Below are positions 11,006 to 23,075 of a stretch of DNA of 64,000 nucleotides, piece by piece (positions within the stretch are counted from its first letter, which is position 1; the number at the start of each line of letters is the position of its first letter). Source of the DNA: Turnera subulata (taxonomy: Eukaryota; Streptophyta; Magnoliopsida; Malpighiales; Passifloraceae); NCBI GenBank assembly GCA_028386065.3, contig JAKUCV010001913.1, forward strand, positions 1 through 64,000. Direction: 5' to 3'. The notes beneath the pieces were generated by a model that made no database searches, was not told the origin of the DNA, and worked only from the letters and a program-made list of their open reading frames with translations. The position numbers and the translations under genes are program-made.

Positions 11006-11605
11006 ATAAATTATAATTTGAATTTTTAGTTAGTGACTGTACAAAATTATTTTATTTTATTTTTTAAAAAAAATTAAGTTAAAAATTTTGAAAATAAGTT
11101 ATCAACAAAATTGTTGAATATATTTAAAAAATATGGAGACAAATAATATTTTCAGTCAAATTTATTGATTTACTTGAATATTAAATTAATTACATTAGAA
11201 TAATGTGATTGGTTAGATTAATCAATACAATAATTTATTAAATTTTTTATTTATTTAGGTATTAAATTAATGAGTAAAATGATTTACTTGAATTTTTTTA
11301 ATATTATAAATATTCATCTCACACTTTAAAATATTTTTAAATTTGAGAACCCCCTCCACATGCCACGTGTCATCTTCTTACGGGTCCACCTCAGTCAAGG
11401 GCGCCGGCGCAGGCAGCCACATGGCGTGTCCACGTCTGGTGCTTCAATTTTGACTTTGGGCAATTTGAATGGGATCGGGAAAAATAAGTACCCAAATTGG
11501 ATGAAATATCGCAGCTGGGAGGAAAAATTGAATTTTTTGTACCTGGATACCCAAATTGAGAATTTTTGATTAACTGAGGCCCTCCAAAGGTACTTTTTCC
11601 TTATC
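11006..11605. other. Unassigned AT-rich stretch between two SIRE LTR copies
   Basis: No gene seen. The first 340 bp are A/T-rich. The rest is mixed, with the word ACCCAAATTG repeated near 11490 and 11550. It lies between the end of one SIRE LTR (11005) and a 5'-truncated copy of another (from about 11606). Confidence 0.4.
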
Positions 11606-11780
11606 CCAGCTATTATGCAAAATCTGAGTTCATACTTGTGCTTACAATTGTGGTTTCAAAATCTGATTTTTCTGCTTGTATTGCAAAACACATTCAAATT
11701 GTAGTTCGTAAGCAAGTCTTGATTTAGATTTGTTGGGTACTCAAGTCTAGGTTTAGATTTGAGGATAGGTTAGAGCTTAG

Positions 11781-14700
11781 CGAAACGCCCGTGTCCCAAT
11801 TTGTTTTTATAAACTATAAATTAAATATGAAATGACCAAATTGCCCTTATCATTCCCGGGACACGAATATCATCAACTAAGCACCCGTATCCCAAAATAT
11901 GATGTGGAAAGACTAAATTGCCCTTTTCTACCCGGGATACGGCACAAATAAGATAATCATCATTTAATTACGCAATATCATACAATATGTAATACAACTC
12001 GAGTATGCAGCGGAAGACAAATACATAATCAAATATGAATGTAATGCACCCAATGGATCCGACCCGAGGAGAGGAAAGCACCGCCACCTGCTGATATGCA
12101 CCACCGCTCAACGAACAGCTAACCTGTAAAAGTCTGTGAGGGGGCAACCACTGTCTCACCGCAAACAAATAAACCAGTCTATACAAATACAAATCAACTA
12201 CAAGTACAACAGCATCAGGCAACAGCAACCACAATGCACAAACAAGTCACAACGAACAGTACAAGTCATTATCAGACTTAAAACCTAAACTTTCCTTTGA
12301 TCACCTTATTTTCGTTGTATTTTATTACTATTAAGATTTAATATTTTATTAGGGCCCTCTACTGTGTGTGTCGAGCTCGGTCCCGTCTCATGAGACAACT
12401 AGGGCATAAGCCCAATATAATCAGGGCAAGGCCCAATACAATCAGTGAGAGAGAGAGAGACAGATAGAGAGAAAGAGAGAGGTAGAAAGGGGGAGATAGA
12501 AAGAGGGAGGTAGAACCGGTCATCACAGACCCATATGCTAAACCGCATATACCACGCTATCCCGCATGAAATCCCGAGGGGTATCACTTCCCGCTCGAAC
12601 CAACCGGTCAACAGCCCCACAGTAGAATTATTATAGTTCGTTATTCTCAATTATGCTTAAAGAGTTGTGCCATACGTTATGATCAGACCGGGTTGTGTGG
12701 ATTTAACATTTTATGTTTTTCAAGTCCGGGCCTCCAGCCCTCAAATCACCACACCAACCACAATAGTATACCATGTTATTGAATCATAACAAAACCAATT
12801 ATGCTCACCGGCATATCATATTCACACAGGCATGCTATGCACATAATCAGGCATACCACATCAAAAGCAACATCACTTAGACACAAAAGTACAAACAAGG
12901 AGTTCCGCACAGCAAGCAGACATACAAACGGCATTCAATGCAAAGCAAGAATTTGAACTTCATGTACCAAGTCTAAACCGAGTATTGTAGGCAGTACGCA
13001 TACACAGGTTTTTATGTCCTCACCTGGATTGTTAGAAACATCTTGAAGCCAACGCTCTATCCGGCTACTCCTCAAATACAACCAGTGCCTAAACATATAC
13101 GCATATATCACTTAAACATGTTTCACTATACATTATGTGATGAAATATTCAGTTTATAGGTAACGATCCTTAACCTCAACGAGACATTAAAGGAATAAGG
13201 CCAAATAAATTCCAAACGTGCAAGTCATGGCTTCAAGGCCCAAAAACCAAGTATGATTCCACGCAAATGGCTTATGTGGTAAAAATCATTTTCCTTTAAG
13301 AAATCAAGGAAACCATTCAGAAATTGATGCGTAGAAATCAAGATTTAATGGCATAAAACTTCATGACAAGTGTATTCAACTAGTGTAAGACTTTGACTAT
13401 ATTCATGCATCGGAAACAAAATTTAAAGCCACTGAAACTGCAACTGACAATTAAAGTGAACTAACTACTAGGTGTCAATATTTTAGCATATTAAATGTTC
13501 CAGAATTGCTACTCATTGTGTCCCTTAGTATCAGGTTACAATATAACAACCAACCGCAAGTTAAATTACCAGCAAACACATATGTCTAGAAAATTGGCTT
13601 TCGACTGCACCATTTAAATCAAGATTTATGCAAAGAAGATAAAGTAACCGATTAGCACAGAACCCAACAACCGCATGCCCAGAACCATCCAAAAAAAAAA
13701 AGATATTCAATCAACAATCCAGCCCATATAACTGTACTTAACAAACAGAAAGGAAATTGGCCTCGGATTCTTACCAAAAAAGAAAACCCATTGTCCAAAA
13801 ATCGAATCAGCCTCGATCTATTGATCAACACTGGTAACCGAGCATGAATCATCACTGCCCGGAATAGCTTGAACACCCACGCAAGCCACACCCGTCACCA
13901 GAACACCATGCTGACCACACACCAGCAACCCAACAATCAGTCGCCGTCAACACTCAAAGGCAAAGAAAACAAAACCCCAACTCAAACTCAAAACACCATC
14001 GGCACAAGAACAAAGGAAAAGAGAAAAGACAGAGGCGACGCAACTTACCTCTCTACGGTGTCCAGACCCGGCACCAACACGGCCACAACATCACAGCATG
14101 ACCCGTGCTCGGCGACGGTGGCACAACCACCAAGCGCCGGCGATTGGTGTTGAAGAGGAAGAGGAAGGCGACACGTCCCACCAACCTCGTCTTCTCCTTC
14201 AGCAACCAGAGGCGACTCGCCTCATTCTCCCCGCCTAGAACCCGCAAGCGCAGCCACCTCAGCCCCGCCGCCCACCAACTACACTGCCCGGCGCCAACCA
14301 CTCCACCAACAACACAAACACACAACACGCAGCCAACCCGAGCCANNNNNNNNNNNNNNNNNNNNNNNNNNNNNNNNNNNNNNNNNNNNNNNNNNNNNNN
14401 NNNNNNNNNNNNNNNNNNNNNNNNNNNNNNNNNNNNNNNNNNNNNNNNNNNNNNNNNNNNNNNNNNNNNNNNNNNNNNNNNNNNNNNNNNNNNNNNNNNN
14501 NNNNNNNNNNNNNNNNNNNNNNNNNNNNNNNNNNNNNNNNNNNNNNNNNNNNNNNNNNNNNNNNNNNNNNNNNNNNNNNNNNNNNNNNNNNNNNNNNNNN
14601 NNNNNNNNNNNNNNNNNNNNNNNNNNNNNNNNNNNNNNNNNNNNNNNNNNNNNNNNNNNNNNNNNNNNNNNNNNNNNNNNNNNNNNNNNNNNNNNNNNNN

Positions 14701-15431
14701 NNNNNNNNNNNNNNNNNNNNNNNNNNNNNNNNNNNNNNNNNNNNNNNNNNNNNNNNNNNNNNNNNNNNNNNNNNNNNNNNNNNNNNNNNNNNNNNNNNNN
14801 NNNNNNNNNNNNNNNNNNNNNNNNNNNNNNNNNNNNNNNNNNNNNNNNNNNNNNNNNNNNNNNNNNNNNNNNNNNNNNNNNNNNNNNNNNNNNNNNNNNN
14901 NNNNNNNNNNNNNNNNNNNNNNNNNNNNNNNNNNNNNNNNNNNNNNNNNNNNNNNNNNNNNNNNNNNNNNNNNNNNNNNNNNNNNNNNNNNNNNNNNNNN
15001 NNNNNNNNNNNNNNNNNNNNNNNNNNNNNNNNNNNNNNNNNNNNNNNNNNNNNNNNNNNNNNNNNNNNNNNNNNNNNNNNNNNNNNNNNNNNNNNNNNNN
15101 NNNNNNNNNNNNNNNNNNNNNNNNNNNNNNNNNNNNNNNNNNNNNNNNNNNNNNNNNNNNNNNNNNNNNNNNNNNNNNNNNNNNNNNNNNNNNNNNNNNN
15201 NNNNNNNNNNNNCCTTGTGTTTCATGCATAGAAGCATTTTCTTTTATTTTTCAAAGGAATTCCAAACTTAGGAATCAATTCCAGAAATTAAATTCAATAG
15301 ATCCACCAAAAGATAAGTAAATAAGGAAATTCCTTTGGTCCCAAAACTTCATGTAAATTCCGAGGGGGTAATATTAGAATAAAATTCCAAAAATTCACAG
15401 AAACTAAATACCGAAAATTCGGGGCATTATA
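11781..15431 (-). repeat. 3' LTR of the chromovirus-like element (contains the gap)
   Basis: About 3.65 kb as drawn, including 867 unknown bases. It is parallel to 44559-47795 and to the shorter LTR at 16907-18198. It carries the GA-rich stretch (12441-12520) found in all three. The word CCTTGTGTTTCATGC after the gap recurs at 17980 and near 47577. Confidence 0.8.
14346..15212. other. Assembly gap (Ns)
   Basis: 867 undetermined bases inside the chromovirus-like 3' LTR. Long 'ORFs' across it are artefacts. Confidence 0.99.
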
Positions 15432-16883
15432 ATTCTACCCCACTTAGCAAAATTTCGTCCTCGAAATTTACAGAATAAGTCAAGCAAAACAAGTGCCTAA
15501 CTGACACAACGGGTGTCACTCGGTATCAAAATACCGTCGGCCAAAACTACCAAGTTGAACCAAGTGGAACCATCGCATAAGTTATCCTTTCCGAGCATGA
15601 ACTCCACCAAACCAATTCGATCATAGCAATAAGTCAAACATGATCCGTAGAGAAAAAAGATCAAAACATTCACCCAAGAGTCTTACTCAAACATCATCAA
15701 CATGAATATCACTAGAATCCGTAATCCGTTTCATTGATCATCATTGATATTTTCCTCAACCAAAAATACTCAAATCTTCTAAATCCATTAAGCATACCCT
15801 CAGGTATTAGAACTCACAATTGTTACCTAAGTAACATGATCATCATTCCTATTTTGAATACCTCAAGACCAAGAATTCAAAGTCTATTTCATGTTCCGAA
15901 CCTCAAAGCATTCACTGATCTCACACCAATTTTAGCCAAATTGTATACTTCCCGGAACATACCATTAGGCACTAGAACTCAATCGTTCCCGAAATATCAT
16001 AATTATACTTCTACAACTTGGATTCCTCAAGACCCAAACATCCTTCCATAACTCAAACACATAAATCTATCGCCCAAGCCACATTTAACATGAACATCAA
16101 AGTTCCTTTGACAAAGAACTTAAAACATCACTAAATCTCTCATCAAATAATAACTAACCAACAATGGATTCACAATTCCCGAGATCACCTCAAAAACAAA
16201 TCTCAATATGAACATCTCATTGGCATCTCCATCCAATTCACGAACTATAACCTCAACAAAAATTTATGATCAAAACCTTTTTATCACAATCACCATTAAT
16301 ATCCCCAAACTCATCAAAGTTAAGTACCTCAAGTATCATTAAAAGATTCTTTCCCCAAATATACCATTAGATCAACCTCAATTTAATTCAAGAAATCATC
16401 TCGAACTCCGAACAGGACTTAATCCATAAAATAATTTCCCAAGTACATTCAAAACCTCGAACTCAAAAAATCAGACCACAAATAACATGATCACCAAGAT
16501 CACAAGAATCATATCCACAAGAATCACATCAAATCATCTCTCAACGGATATATCATCCAATACAAAATTGATGGTTCTTGCTTGTATTGGCCAGTTCCAC
16601 ACAGACAAGAAACATAAGCAAAAAGAGTCAAGAGTCTACACCGACTCTGAGAAAACAATGGATATTCCACAAAATAACTTTTCTACAGCCTAAGCTATAA
16701 AGGCAAAACATGTCATTTCAATGACAATACCGGGTCACTTTGACCCTCAGCAGGTGCGTGTCCTCCACCGGATCCATAGTAAGACTCACCATGTGAATGC
16801 ATATGACAGTGCAACATACGACTAAAAAAGGAGCAGAGTTATGCAATTAAGGGCACTAAATATATCCATACATCCCAAAGGGT
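15432..16883 (-). other. Internal region of the chromovirus-like element, no coding sequence
   Basis: AT-rich. No frame carries gag or pol motifs. Next to the LTR (15432-15475) it has the minus-strand sequence with TTTCGAGGACGAAAT and a G-rich run that serves as PPT. Confidence 0.6.
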
Positions 16884-16906
16884 CTACAGCCTGCTCCGCT
16901 ACCAAC
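16884..16906 (-). promoter_or_regulatory. Primer binding site of the chromovirus-like element
   Basis: Reads GTTGGTAGCGGAGCAGG on the minus strand, directly inside the LTR end. It resembles the initiator-Met tRNA PBS (TGGTATCAGAGC) but differs at several bases. The Copia element has the same 13-base core at 48627-48639. Confidence 0.6.
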
Positions 16907-18198
16907 TGAAATGCCTGTGTCCCAATTTGTTATTATAAACTATAAATTAAATATGAAATGACCAAATTGCCCTTATTATTCCCGGGACACAAAAATCATC
17001 AACTAAACACCCGTATCCCAAAATATCTAATTAAATTATTTAAAGCATGTGGAAAGACTAAATTGCCCTTTCTACCCGGGATACGGCACAAATAAGATAA
17101 TCATCATTTAATTACGCAATATCATACAATATGTAATACAACTCGCTTATGCAGCGGAAGACAAATACATAATCAAATATGAATGTAATGCACCCTATGG
17201 ATCCGACACGAGGAGAGGAAAGCACCGCCACCTGCTGATATGCACCACCGCTCAACGAACAGCTAACCTGTAAAAGTCTGTGAGGGGGGTGAGACCAACC
17301 ACTTGTCTCACCGCAAACAAATAAACCAGTGTATACAAATACAAATCAACTACAAGTACACCGGCATCAGGCAACAGCAACCACAATGCACAAACAAGTC
17401 ACAATGAACAGTACAAGTCATCATCAGACTTAAAACCTAAACTTTCCTTTAATCACCTTATTTTCGTTGTATTTTATTATTATTAAGATTTAATATTTTA
17501 TTAGGCCCCTCTACTGTGTGCGTCGAGCTCGGTCCCGTCTCATGAGACAACTAGGGCATAAGCCCAATATAATCAAGGCAAGGCCCAATCCAATCAGTGA
17601 GAGAGAGAGACAGACAGAGAGAAAGAGAGAGGTAGAAAGGGGGAGATAGAAAGAGGGAGGTAGAACCGGAAATTGGCCAAAGAGTTGAGAAAACTAGGAG
17701 AGAGAAGTCGGGTAAGGGCGGAGGCGGCTGCAAGTGAGGAAGAGGGGAAGAAAATGAGGGAAAGAGAAAGTAGGGTTACGCAGGCAGATCAAGCTCCCAA
17801 ACCTCAATTGACGTTAAACGACGACGTTTCCTTAACAGGCTTCCACCGAAACGACACCGTTTTGGATATTAAACAAGGGTCTAAGTCAGCATGTGAACCT
17901 CCAGTCAAAACGCAAGCATTTTAGTGTTTTGTGAACCCTACTGGCTGAAACTGCGTAGTTTTTATCAAAATTACAAACATCCCTGTGTTTCATGCATAGA
18001 AGCATTTTCTTTTATTTTTCAAAGGAATTCCAAACTTAGGAATCAATTCCAGAAATTAAATTCAATAGATCTAACAAAAGATTAGTAAATAAGGAAATTC
18101 CTTTGGTCCCAAAACTTCATGTAAATTCCGAGAGGGTAATATTAGAATAAATTCCAAAAATTCACAGAAATTAAATACCGAAAATTCGGGGCGTTACA
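16907..18198 (-). repeat. Truncated 5' LTR of the chromovirus-like element
   Basis: 1292 bp against more than 3 kb in its partner. The sequence jumps near 17670 from the GA-rich stretch to the region near the transcription start, so an internal deletion of about 2 kb shortened it. It ends GGCGTTACA at 18198. Confidence 0.8.
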
Positions 18199-18529
18199 CT
18201 TAGACTGTGAAAAACTTGTAAAGGTCTAAGCTTAGCCTAAAAAAGCTTTGTGTTTGTAAAGGTTAAGGTTGAATCCGCAAAAACCTAAACATACTGAGTG
18301 TTTGATATCCTAAAGCAAGGAACCTTTAGGTTGTGAAGGTACTTGGTGATGGGGAATCACTCTAGATCTCTTGTGTTAGCTTTCCCTTCCTCTCTTCACT
18401 TGCATCCTTTTGTTAAAACACTCACCAAGCATTACCCGGATCCGGTTCTTACAAAAACTAGATCTTCACTCTCCAAAAAAGTTTAAAGCCTAATTCACCC
18501 CTCCCCTCTTAGGCACTTTTGGGCCTACA

Positions 18530-19318
18530 TCAATGATGCATGTTTAAATTTACAAAATTATTTATTATTTATATTATTATTAAATATTTTATTTTATTTA
18601 TTTTGCTGATTTATATTATATTTTCTATTATAATATTTTTTACCTAATAATAGCTTTTTTATTTTTTTTCTTGATTTATATTTTAAAAAATTATTCTCTT
18701 ATTTTTTATTATTAATTATTTATTTTAATCTTTCTTATGTTGTTTAATATTTTTTTAGGAGTCAATAATGCATGTTTAAATATACAAAATTAATTATTAT
18801 CTATATTATTATTAAATATTTTATTTATTCTTCTGATTTATATTCAATTTTATATTTTAATTTTTTAATGCATAATAATATTTTTTATATACTTTATTGA
18901 TTTATATGAAAAAATAGAAAAAATGTATAATTTGGGAAAAATTATGTGCAAATTTTTTTAAAAAATTATTTGACTATATTACATAAAAAATTTCTAAAAA
19001 TAATTGTTAATATGTTAAATTATTTTTTAAAAAATTAATTAATATGCAAGCGAAGTCAGCTAGTTTTTGAGTTAGATTTTCATAAGCATTTCTATAAATA
19101 TTTTGTAAAAAAGGCCCAGGAAAAAACCAGGACCTCATATAAAAGATCAATTTAAATGTTTGGAAGGTGTACTCGTTTCTTGGCGTCTTCAACAACCCAA
19201 GAGGCCATAGCTGAAGCAATGGATATATTCGGATACTTTCTCCACCAAATATCTATCTCCGATGCTTTAGTCTAAGAAGAAGCTATCTAACATTTGCTTG
19301 TAACCCAAGTTGAGTTTA
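18530..19318. other. AT-rich upstream region of G6PDH with a 232-bp-spaced duplication
   Basis: The stretch from 18531 (CAATGATGCATGTTTAAA) recurs degenerately from 18763 (CAATAATGCATGTTTAAA), each copy running for over 100 bases of T/A-rich sequence. The rest up to the gene start has no clear gene. It is the only unique-looking space between the SIRE LTR end (18529) and the G6PDH ATG, so the promoter must lie here or in the LTR. No convincing TATA box was identified. Confidence 0.55.
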
Positions 19319-22300
19319 ATGGCATCACATTTGAGGCCCGCCGGTTCATCTTCATCAGCCAACCTCTCATCATCGCCTTCCTCTGCTTTCAAGAATGAGA
19401 CCAAAGTGGTGAGCAGATTAGTCAGTGTACCAAGAAAATCAGGTCTCTCCACTTGGGTTGCTGGAATACATTCAAGAATGCAAGGCAGAAGAAGACATGT
19501 CCAGCTCCATTCCTCAAATGGGCATCATCTGAATCCTGTTCCGTTGCAGGACGGTAAGTTCATAATCTCCTCAGCCTAGCTCTGTGGCTGTCTTGCTTTT
19601 CTAGTTCACTTAAATTTTATGGTTCTTGGGTTTGTAATGTAGCTAATAGAACGTCTCTTTTTTGTATTTCTGCTGGTAATGGAGTTTGTCTGTGTTTGCA
19701 ATGTTTTTTAATTGCCTTTTGGCCTGTGGTTACTGTACTCTAGCATAATTTGTTATGGTATATTTTAGTGTGTGAAAAACTACTATTGCTCAAACTTTAA
19801 CGGGAGCTACCACCATAGCAAGTCATCGAATTTAGTCAAATAACTGAAACCAACTTGTTTTTCTTTTTGATATGACTGAAACCAACTTGTTATTATGTAA
19901 TAGCTGGTATTCAAATGAGTGATCACATGATTGTGCACTTAGAAAGCTGTCAATACTTATTCTTCCTTGATGTTATAAATTCCACTTTGTTTCTTTTTCT
20001 TTTGGCGAATGCTGATCTTCTGTGAGGTTTTTGAGGCGGTTAGATGGCGGTCTTGTTTCGAGAGAAGCTATGAAGCCTCAAGAGAGAGACGAAGTATCAA
20101 TTCATATATCAGAAGATGAGACAGAAGGGTCCACTCTCAGCATTACTGTTGTTGGAGCTTCAGGGGACCTCGCCAAGAAGAAGATTTTCCCTGCACTGTT
20201 TGCTCTTTACTATGAAGATTGGCTGCCCAAGGTTTTGAGTTTTGTGGCTTACTTATGTTTCATGTTATGTGACTTGCATTTAATTATTTGAGATCGGTCT
20301 TAGCAGTTGCAAAACATGACCCCGATGCTGACCACTTTTTGCCTGTTTTGGGGTTCAAAATTCTTATGAAGGATTTTACAGTATTTGGTTACGCTCGTAC
20401 AATGTTGACTGATGAGGAGCTTAGGAACATGATTAGCAGGACATTGACCTGCAGAATTGACCAGAGGTTTCCTTTAAAAGCTAGGGAATTTTGGTTTTGA
20501 GTTTTCTATTTATCCAACTTTCCTTTGAAAATTAGTTGAAATTGGGAGGATTCACAGGGCAAATTGTGAAGACAAAATGAACCAGTTCTTAAAAAGATGC
20601 TTTTACCATGCTGGGCAGTATGACTCTGAGGAAGATTTTCGGGAATTGGACAAAAAACTGAAAGAGAAAGAGGTGACGCCGTTTATCGTAACTTGTAAAT
20701 GTCAAGATTTTTTTTTGGGTTGCATCATCAATCTTCAGATAAGAATCACACAACATTTGCATTTGCATGTTTGCTATGAATATAAGTTTTGACATGTAAA
20801 AGATCTGCTAATCAGCTTACTGACGAATAATCTAATGTTTTTCAGGCTGGTAAATTGTCAAATAGGCTGTTCTATCTATCCGTTCCACCCAATATATTTG
20901 TGGATGTCGTGAGAGGTGCTAGCCTTAGGGCGTCTTCAGTCTATGGATGGACAAGGGTCATTGTTGAAAAGCCATTTGGGCGTGACTCAGAGTCATCTGG
21001 TGAGCTAACCAGATGTTTGAAGCAGTATCTTAGTGAAGATCAGATATTCAGGTTCATTCTTCTCATGGTAGCCAAAATAAGTCTATCAAAAGTATCCGAG
21101 GGAGACATCTGATTGTGTTTGAAAATCGTAGGATTGATCATTACCTGGGCAAAGAGCTTGTTGAGAATCTATCCGTACTTCGTTTCTCTAATCTTGTCTT
21201 CGAGCCTTTATGGTCGAGGACCTGCATCCGAAATGTTCAACTAATATTTTCTGAAGATTTTGGCACAGAGGGACGTGGAGGGTGAGCTGCATTTGCTTTC
21301 TGCCAATGTCATGATTTAATTCCCATTCTTACTGCAACATGAAATTCTTTAAACTTTTTTCCTCATGTGCTCAGTTATTTCGATAACTATGGCATTATAC
21401 GGGATATAATGCAAAATCATTTGCTGCAAATATTAGCTCTGTTCGCTATGGAGTCACCTGTTAGCTTAGATGCTGAGGACATTAGGAATGAAAAGGTATT
21501 CAGAGTCTGTTCTTTTCCTTGAATTGAGTTAGAATAGATCATGCATATGATTGATTCAAGAGCATGCTCTTTGTTCAGGTAAAGGTTCTAAGATCGATGA
21601 AGAAACTGGAACTTGAAGACGTGATTATTGGCCAATATAAGGGCCACAACAAGGGTGGTAAATCATATCCTGGTTATACAGATGATCCAACTGTGCCAAA
21701 TGATAGTCTCACACCAACATTTGCAGCGGCTGCACTTTTCATCAACAACGCAAGATGGGATGGGGTTCCATTTCTTATGAAAGCAGGCAAAGCTCTTCAT
21801 ACTAGGAGGTATCTTTTCCCCCTCTCCTGTCTTTTATTTTATGACTTTGCCACATGACTAAAGATGTTATAATGAAAATCCAGAGCAGAGATCAGAGTAC
21901 AGTTCAGGCATGTCCCTGGTAACTTATATAGGCAGAATTTTGGAACTCATTTAGATAAGGCTACAAATGAGCTTGTGCTTCGCGTACAACCTGATGAAGC
22001 TATATATTTGAAGATCAATAACAAAGTTCCTGGTCTGGAAATGAGATTGGACCGCAGCGACCTTAATCTTCTCTACCGAGCAAGGTACATTCACAAAAAC
22101 TATATGACTAAACAGAGATAGTATCATGAAATTGTTGGTTGACAGAAATGTGATTGATTTTTCCAAATGTAGATTACAATTAGGGGAAAAAAAAAAAGAG
22201 GAAATAAAGGGGAAGCCCTTCTCACCTTCAATCTTTATATAACTATTAATAAGCATTTAATTAACAGGAATTACAGTAAGTTACTTTGGCAGATCTTCAG

Positions 22301-22698
22301 ACTACATTAGACTATACTAAACTTCCGGCAAATAGACTCATTCTGGTCTTTTACTGTCAACACAAGATCAGAACCTTATTAGTATTTTTTCTAAGGTTTA
22401 GTTTCCTGCTAATCAAGTCAGTAAGAGCTGCGTTTGAATGTGAAGGTATCCAAGAGAAATACCAGATGCATATGAGAGGCTACTGTTAGATGCAATCGAG
22501 GGGGAGAGAAGGTTATTTATTAGAAGTGACGAGCTCGATGCTGCTTGGTCACTGTTCACACCCATGTTAAATGAACTTGAATACAAGAAAATTGCTCCAG
22601 AGCTCTATCCCTATGGCAGCAGAGGCCCAGTTGGAGCGCATTATCTTGCTGCAAAATACAACGTTAGGTGGGGAGATCTCAGTGGTGATGATGACTAG
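19319..22698 (+). CDS. G6PD1: Plastidic glucose-6-phosphate 1-dehydrogenase, P1 type (10 exons)
   Basis: Catalyses the first, NADP-dependent step of the oxidative pentose phosphate pathway in the plastid. Exons: 19319-19553, 20044-20231, 20372-20466, 20558-20672, 20846-21051, 21132-21281, 21375-21495, 21579-21808, 21884-22084, 22446-22698. All introns are GT-AG, phases agree, and the total is 597 residues, near the 576 of Arabidopsis G6PD1. Residues 1-78 are Ser/Arg-rich, as in a plastid transit peptide. The NADP-binding [10 protein letters not shown] is at 116-125 and the catalytic RIDHYLGKE at 280-288; [16 protein letters not shown] lies near the C-terminus. Cys168 and Cys176 (TCRIDQRANC) correspond to the redox-regulatory pair of plastidic isoforms, so thioredoxin inactivation in light is expected. 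Gly235 and Cys at SRTCIRN are departures from the residues I recall in Arabidopsis. The start of exon 2 is the least certain junction. It is the only intact host gene here. Confidence 0.93.
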
Positions 22699-23043
22699 TA
22701 AGGTGGTGGTTCCTGTGTGCTTTTCAGCTTGATTCTTTGACGTCCACGGCGAGCAAGGGTAATAATATAAAATCTAGACAGCCTAGGCGAAGCTTATAGA
22801 CTCCAATTGTTCAGATGGCTTATTGTTATTGTTGAAACAATAGATGGGGGAATTTTCTGATGTTGTTTATACAAATTTGCTATTATTAACATAGGAAAGA
22901 CAATTACTTTACATTAATTATTGGTCAACTATGAGATTTATACAATTAAGCCTGACCCTGTAAACCATGCCACAGCCTGACCCTGTAAAGCTTGATTCCA
23001 TAACACATGTCAACACTCCCAAGGCTGTTAAAATCCAGTTTTT
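22699..23043 (+). other. 3' flank of G6PDH
   Basis: Probable 3' UTR and downstream sequence up to the LINE target duplication. AATAATATAAAA at about 22760 could serve for polyadenylation, which is unproven. AGCCTGACCCTGTAAA occurs twice, at 22949-22964 and 22974-22989. Confidence 0.5.
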
Positions 23044-23075
23044 TTTTTTTTTGAATAGAAGTGATGAAAGGAACA

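Larger units (their letters stand above)
11781..18198 (-). mobile_element. Non-autonomous chromovirus-like element with two LTRs (TSD CTTAG)
   Basis: Flanked by CTTAG at 11776-11780 and 18199-18203. On the minus strand the order is 5' LTR (18198-16907), PBS (16906-16884), a 1.5-kb internal region (16883-15432) and 3' LTR (15431-11781). The internal region has no gag, RT or integrase. Next to the 3' LTR it keeps a word close to TTTCGAGGACGAAATTTTG and a purine run ending at the LTR, the usual 3' end of Tekay/Del pol and PPT. It is therefore a coding-free derivative. Decay shows at the termini: the + strand left end reads CGAAAC instead of TGAAAC, and the inner 3' LTR end reads TTATA instead of TTACA. 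Confidence 0.8.
11606..18529 (+). mobile_element. 5'-truncated second SIRE LTR, split by a chromovirus-like element
   Basis: The pieces are about 11606-11780 and 18199-18529. They match 7496-7700 and 10722-11005 of the LTR at 6949-11005, for example CTTGTGCTT..., GTTGGGTACTCAAG and the final TTTTGGGCCTACA. The inserted element between them is flanked by CTTAG. The first roughly 540 bp of the LTR are missing and no PPT precedes it, so this is a relic. A hairpin-like pair GATCCGGTT/AACTAGATC remains at 18439-18464. Confidence 0.75.

Noticed and set aside
14053..15271. Very long frames on both strands
   Set aside because: They consist mostly of unknown bases in the assembly gap.
19310..19318. 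Earlier G6PDH start at a TTG codon
   Set aside because: The ATG at 19319 is in frame and gives the usual plastidic N-terminus; plant nuclear genes rarely use TTG.
20025..20043. Earlier 3' splice sites for G6PDH exon 2 (AG at 20025 and 20034)
   Set aside because: Both leave the exon 1 phase inconsistent and give a stop; the AG ending at 20043 keeps the frame.
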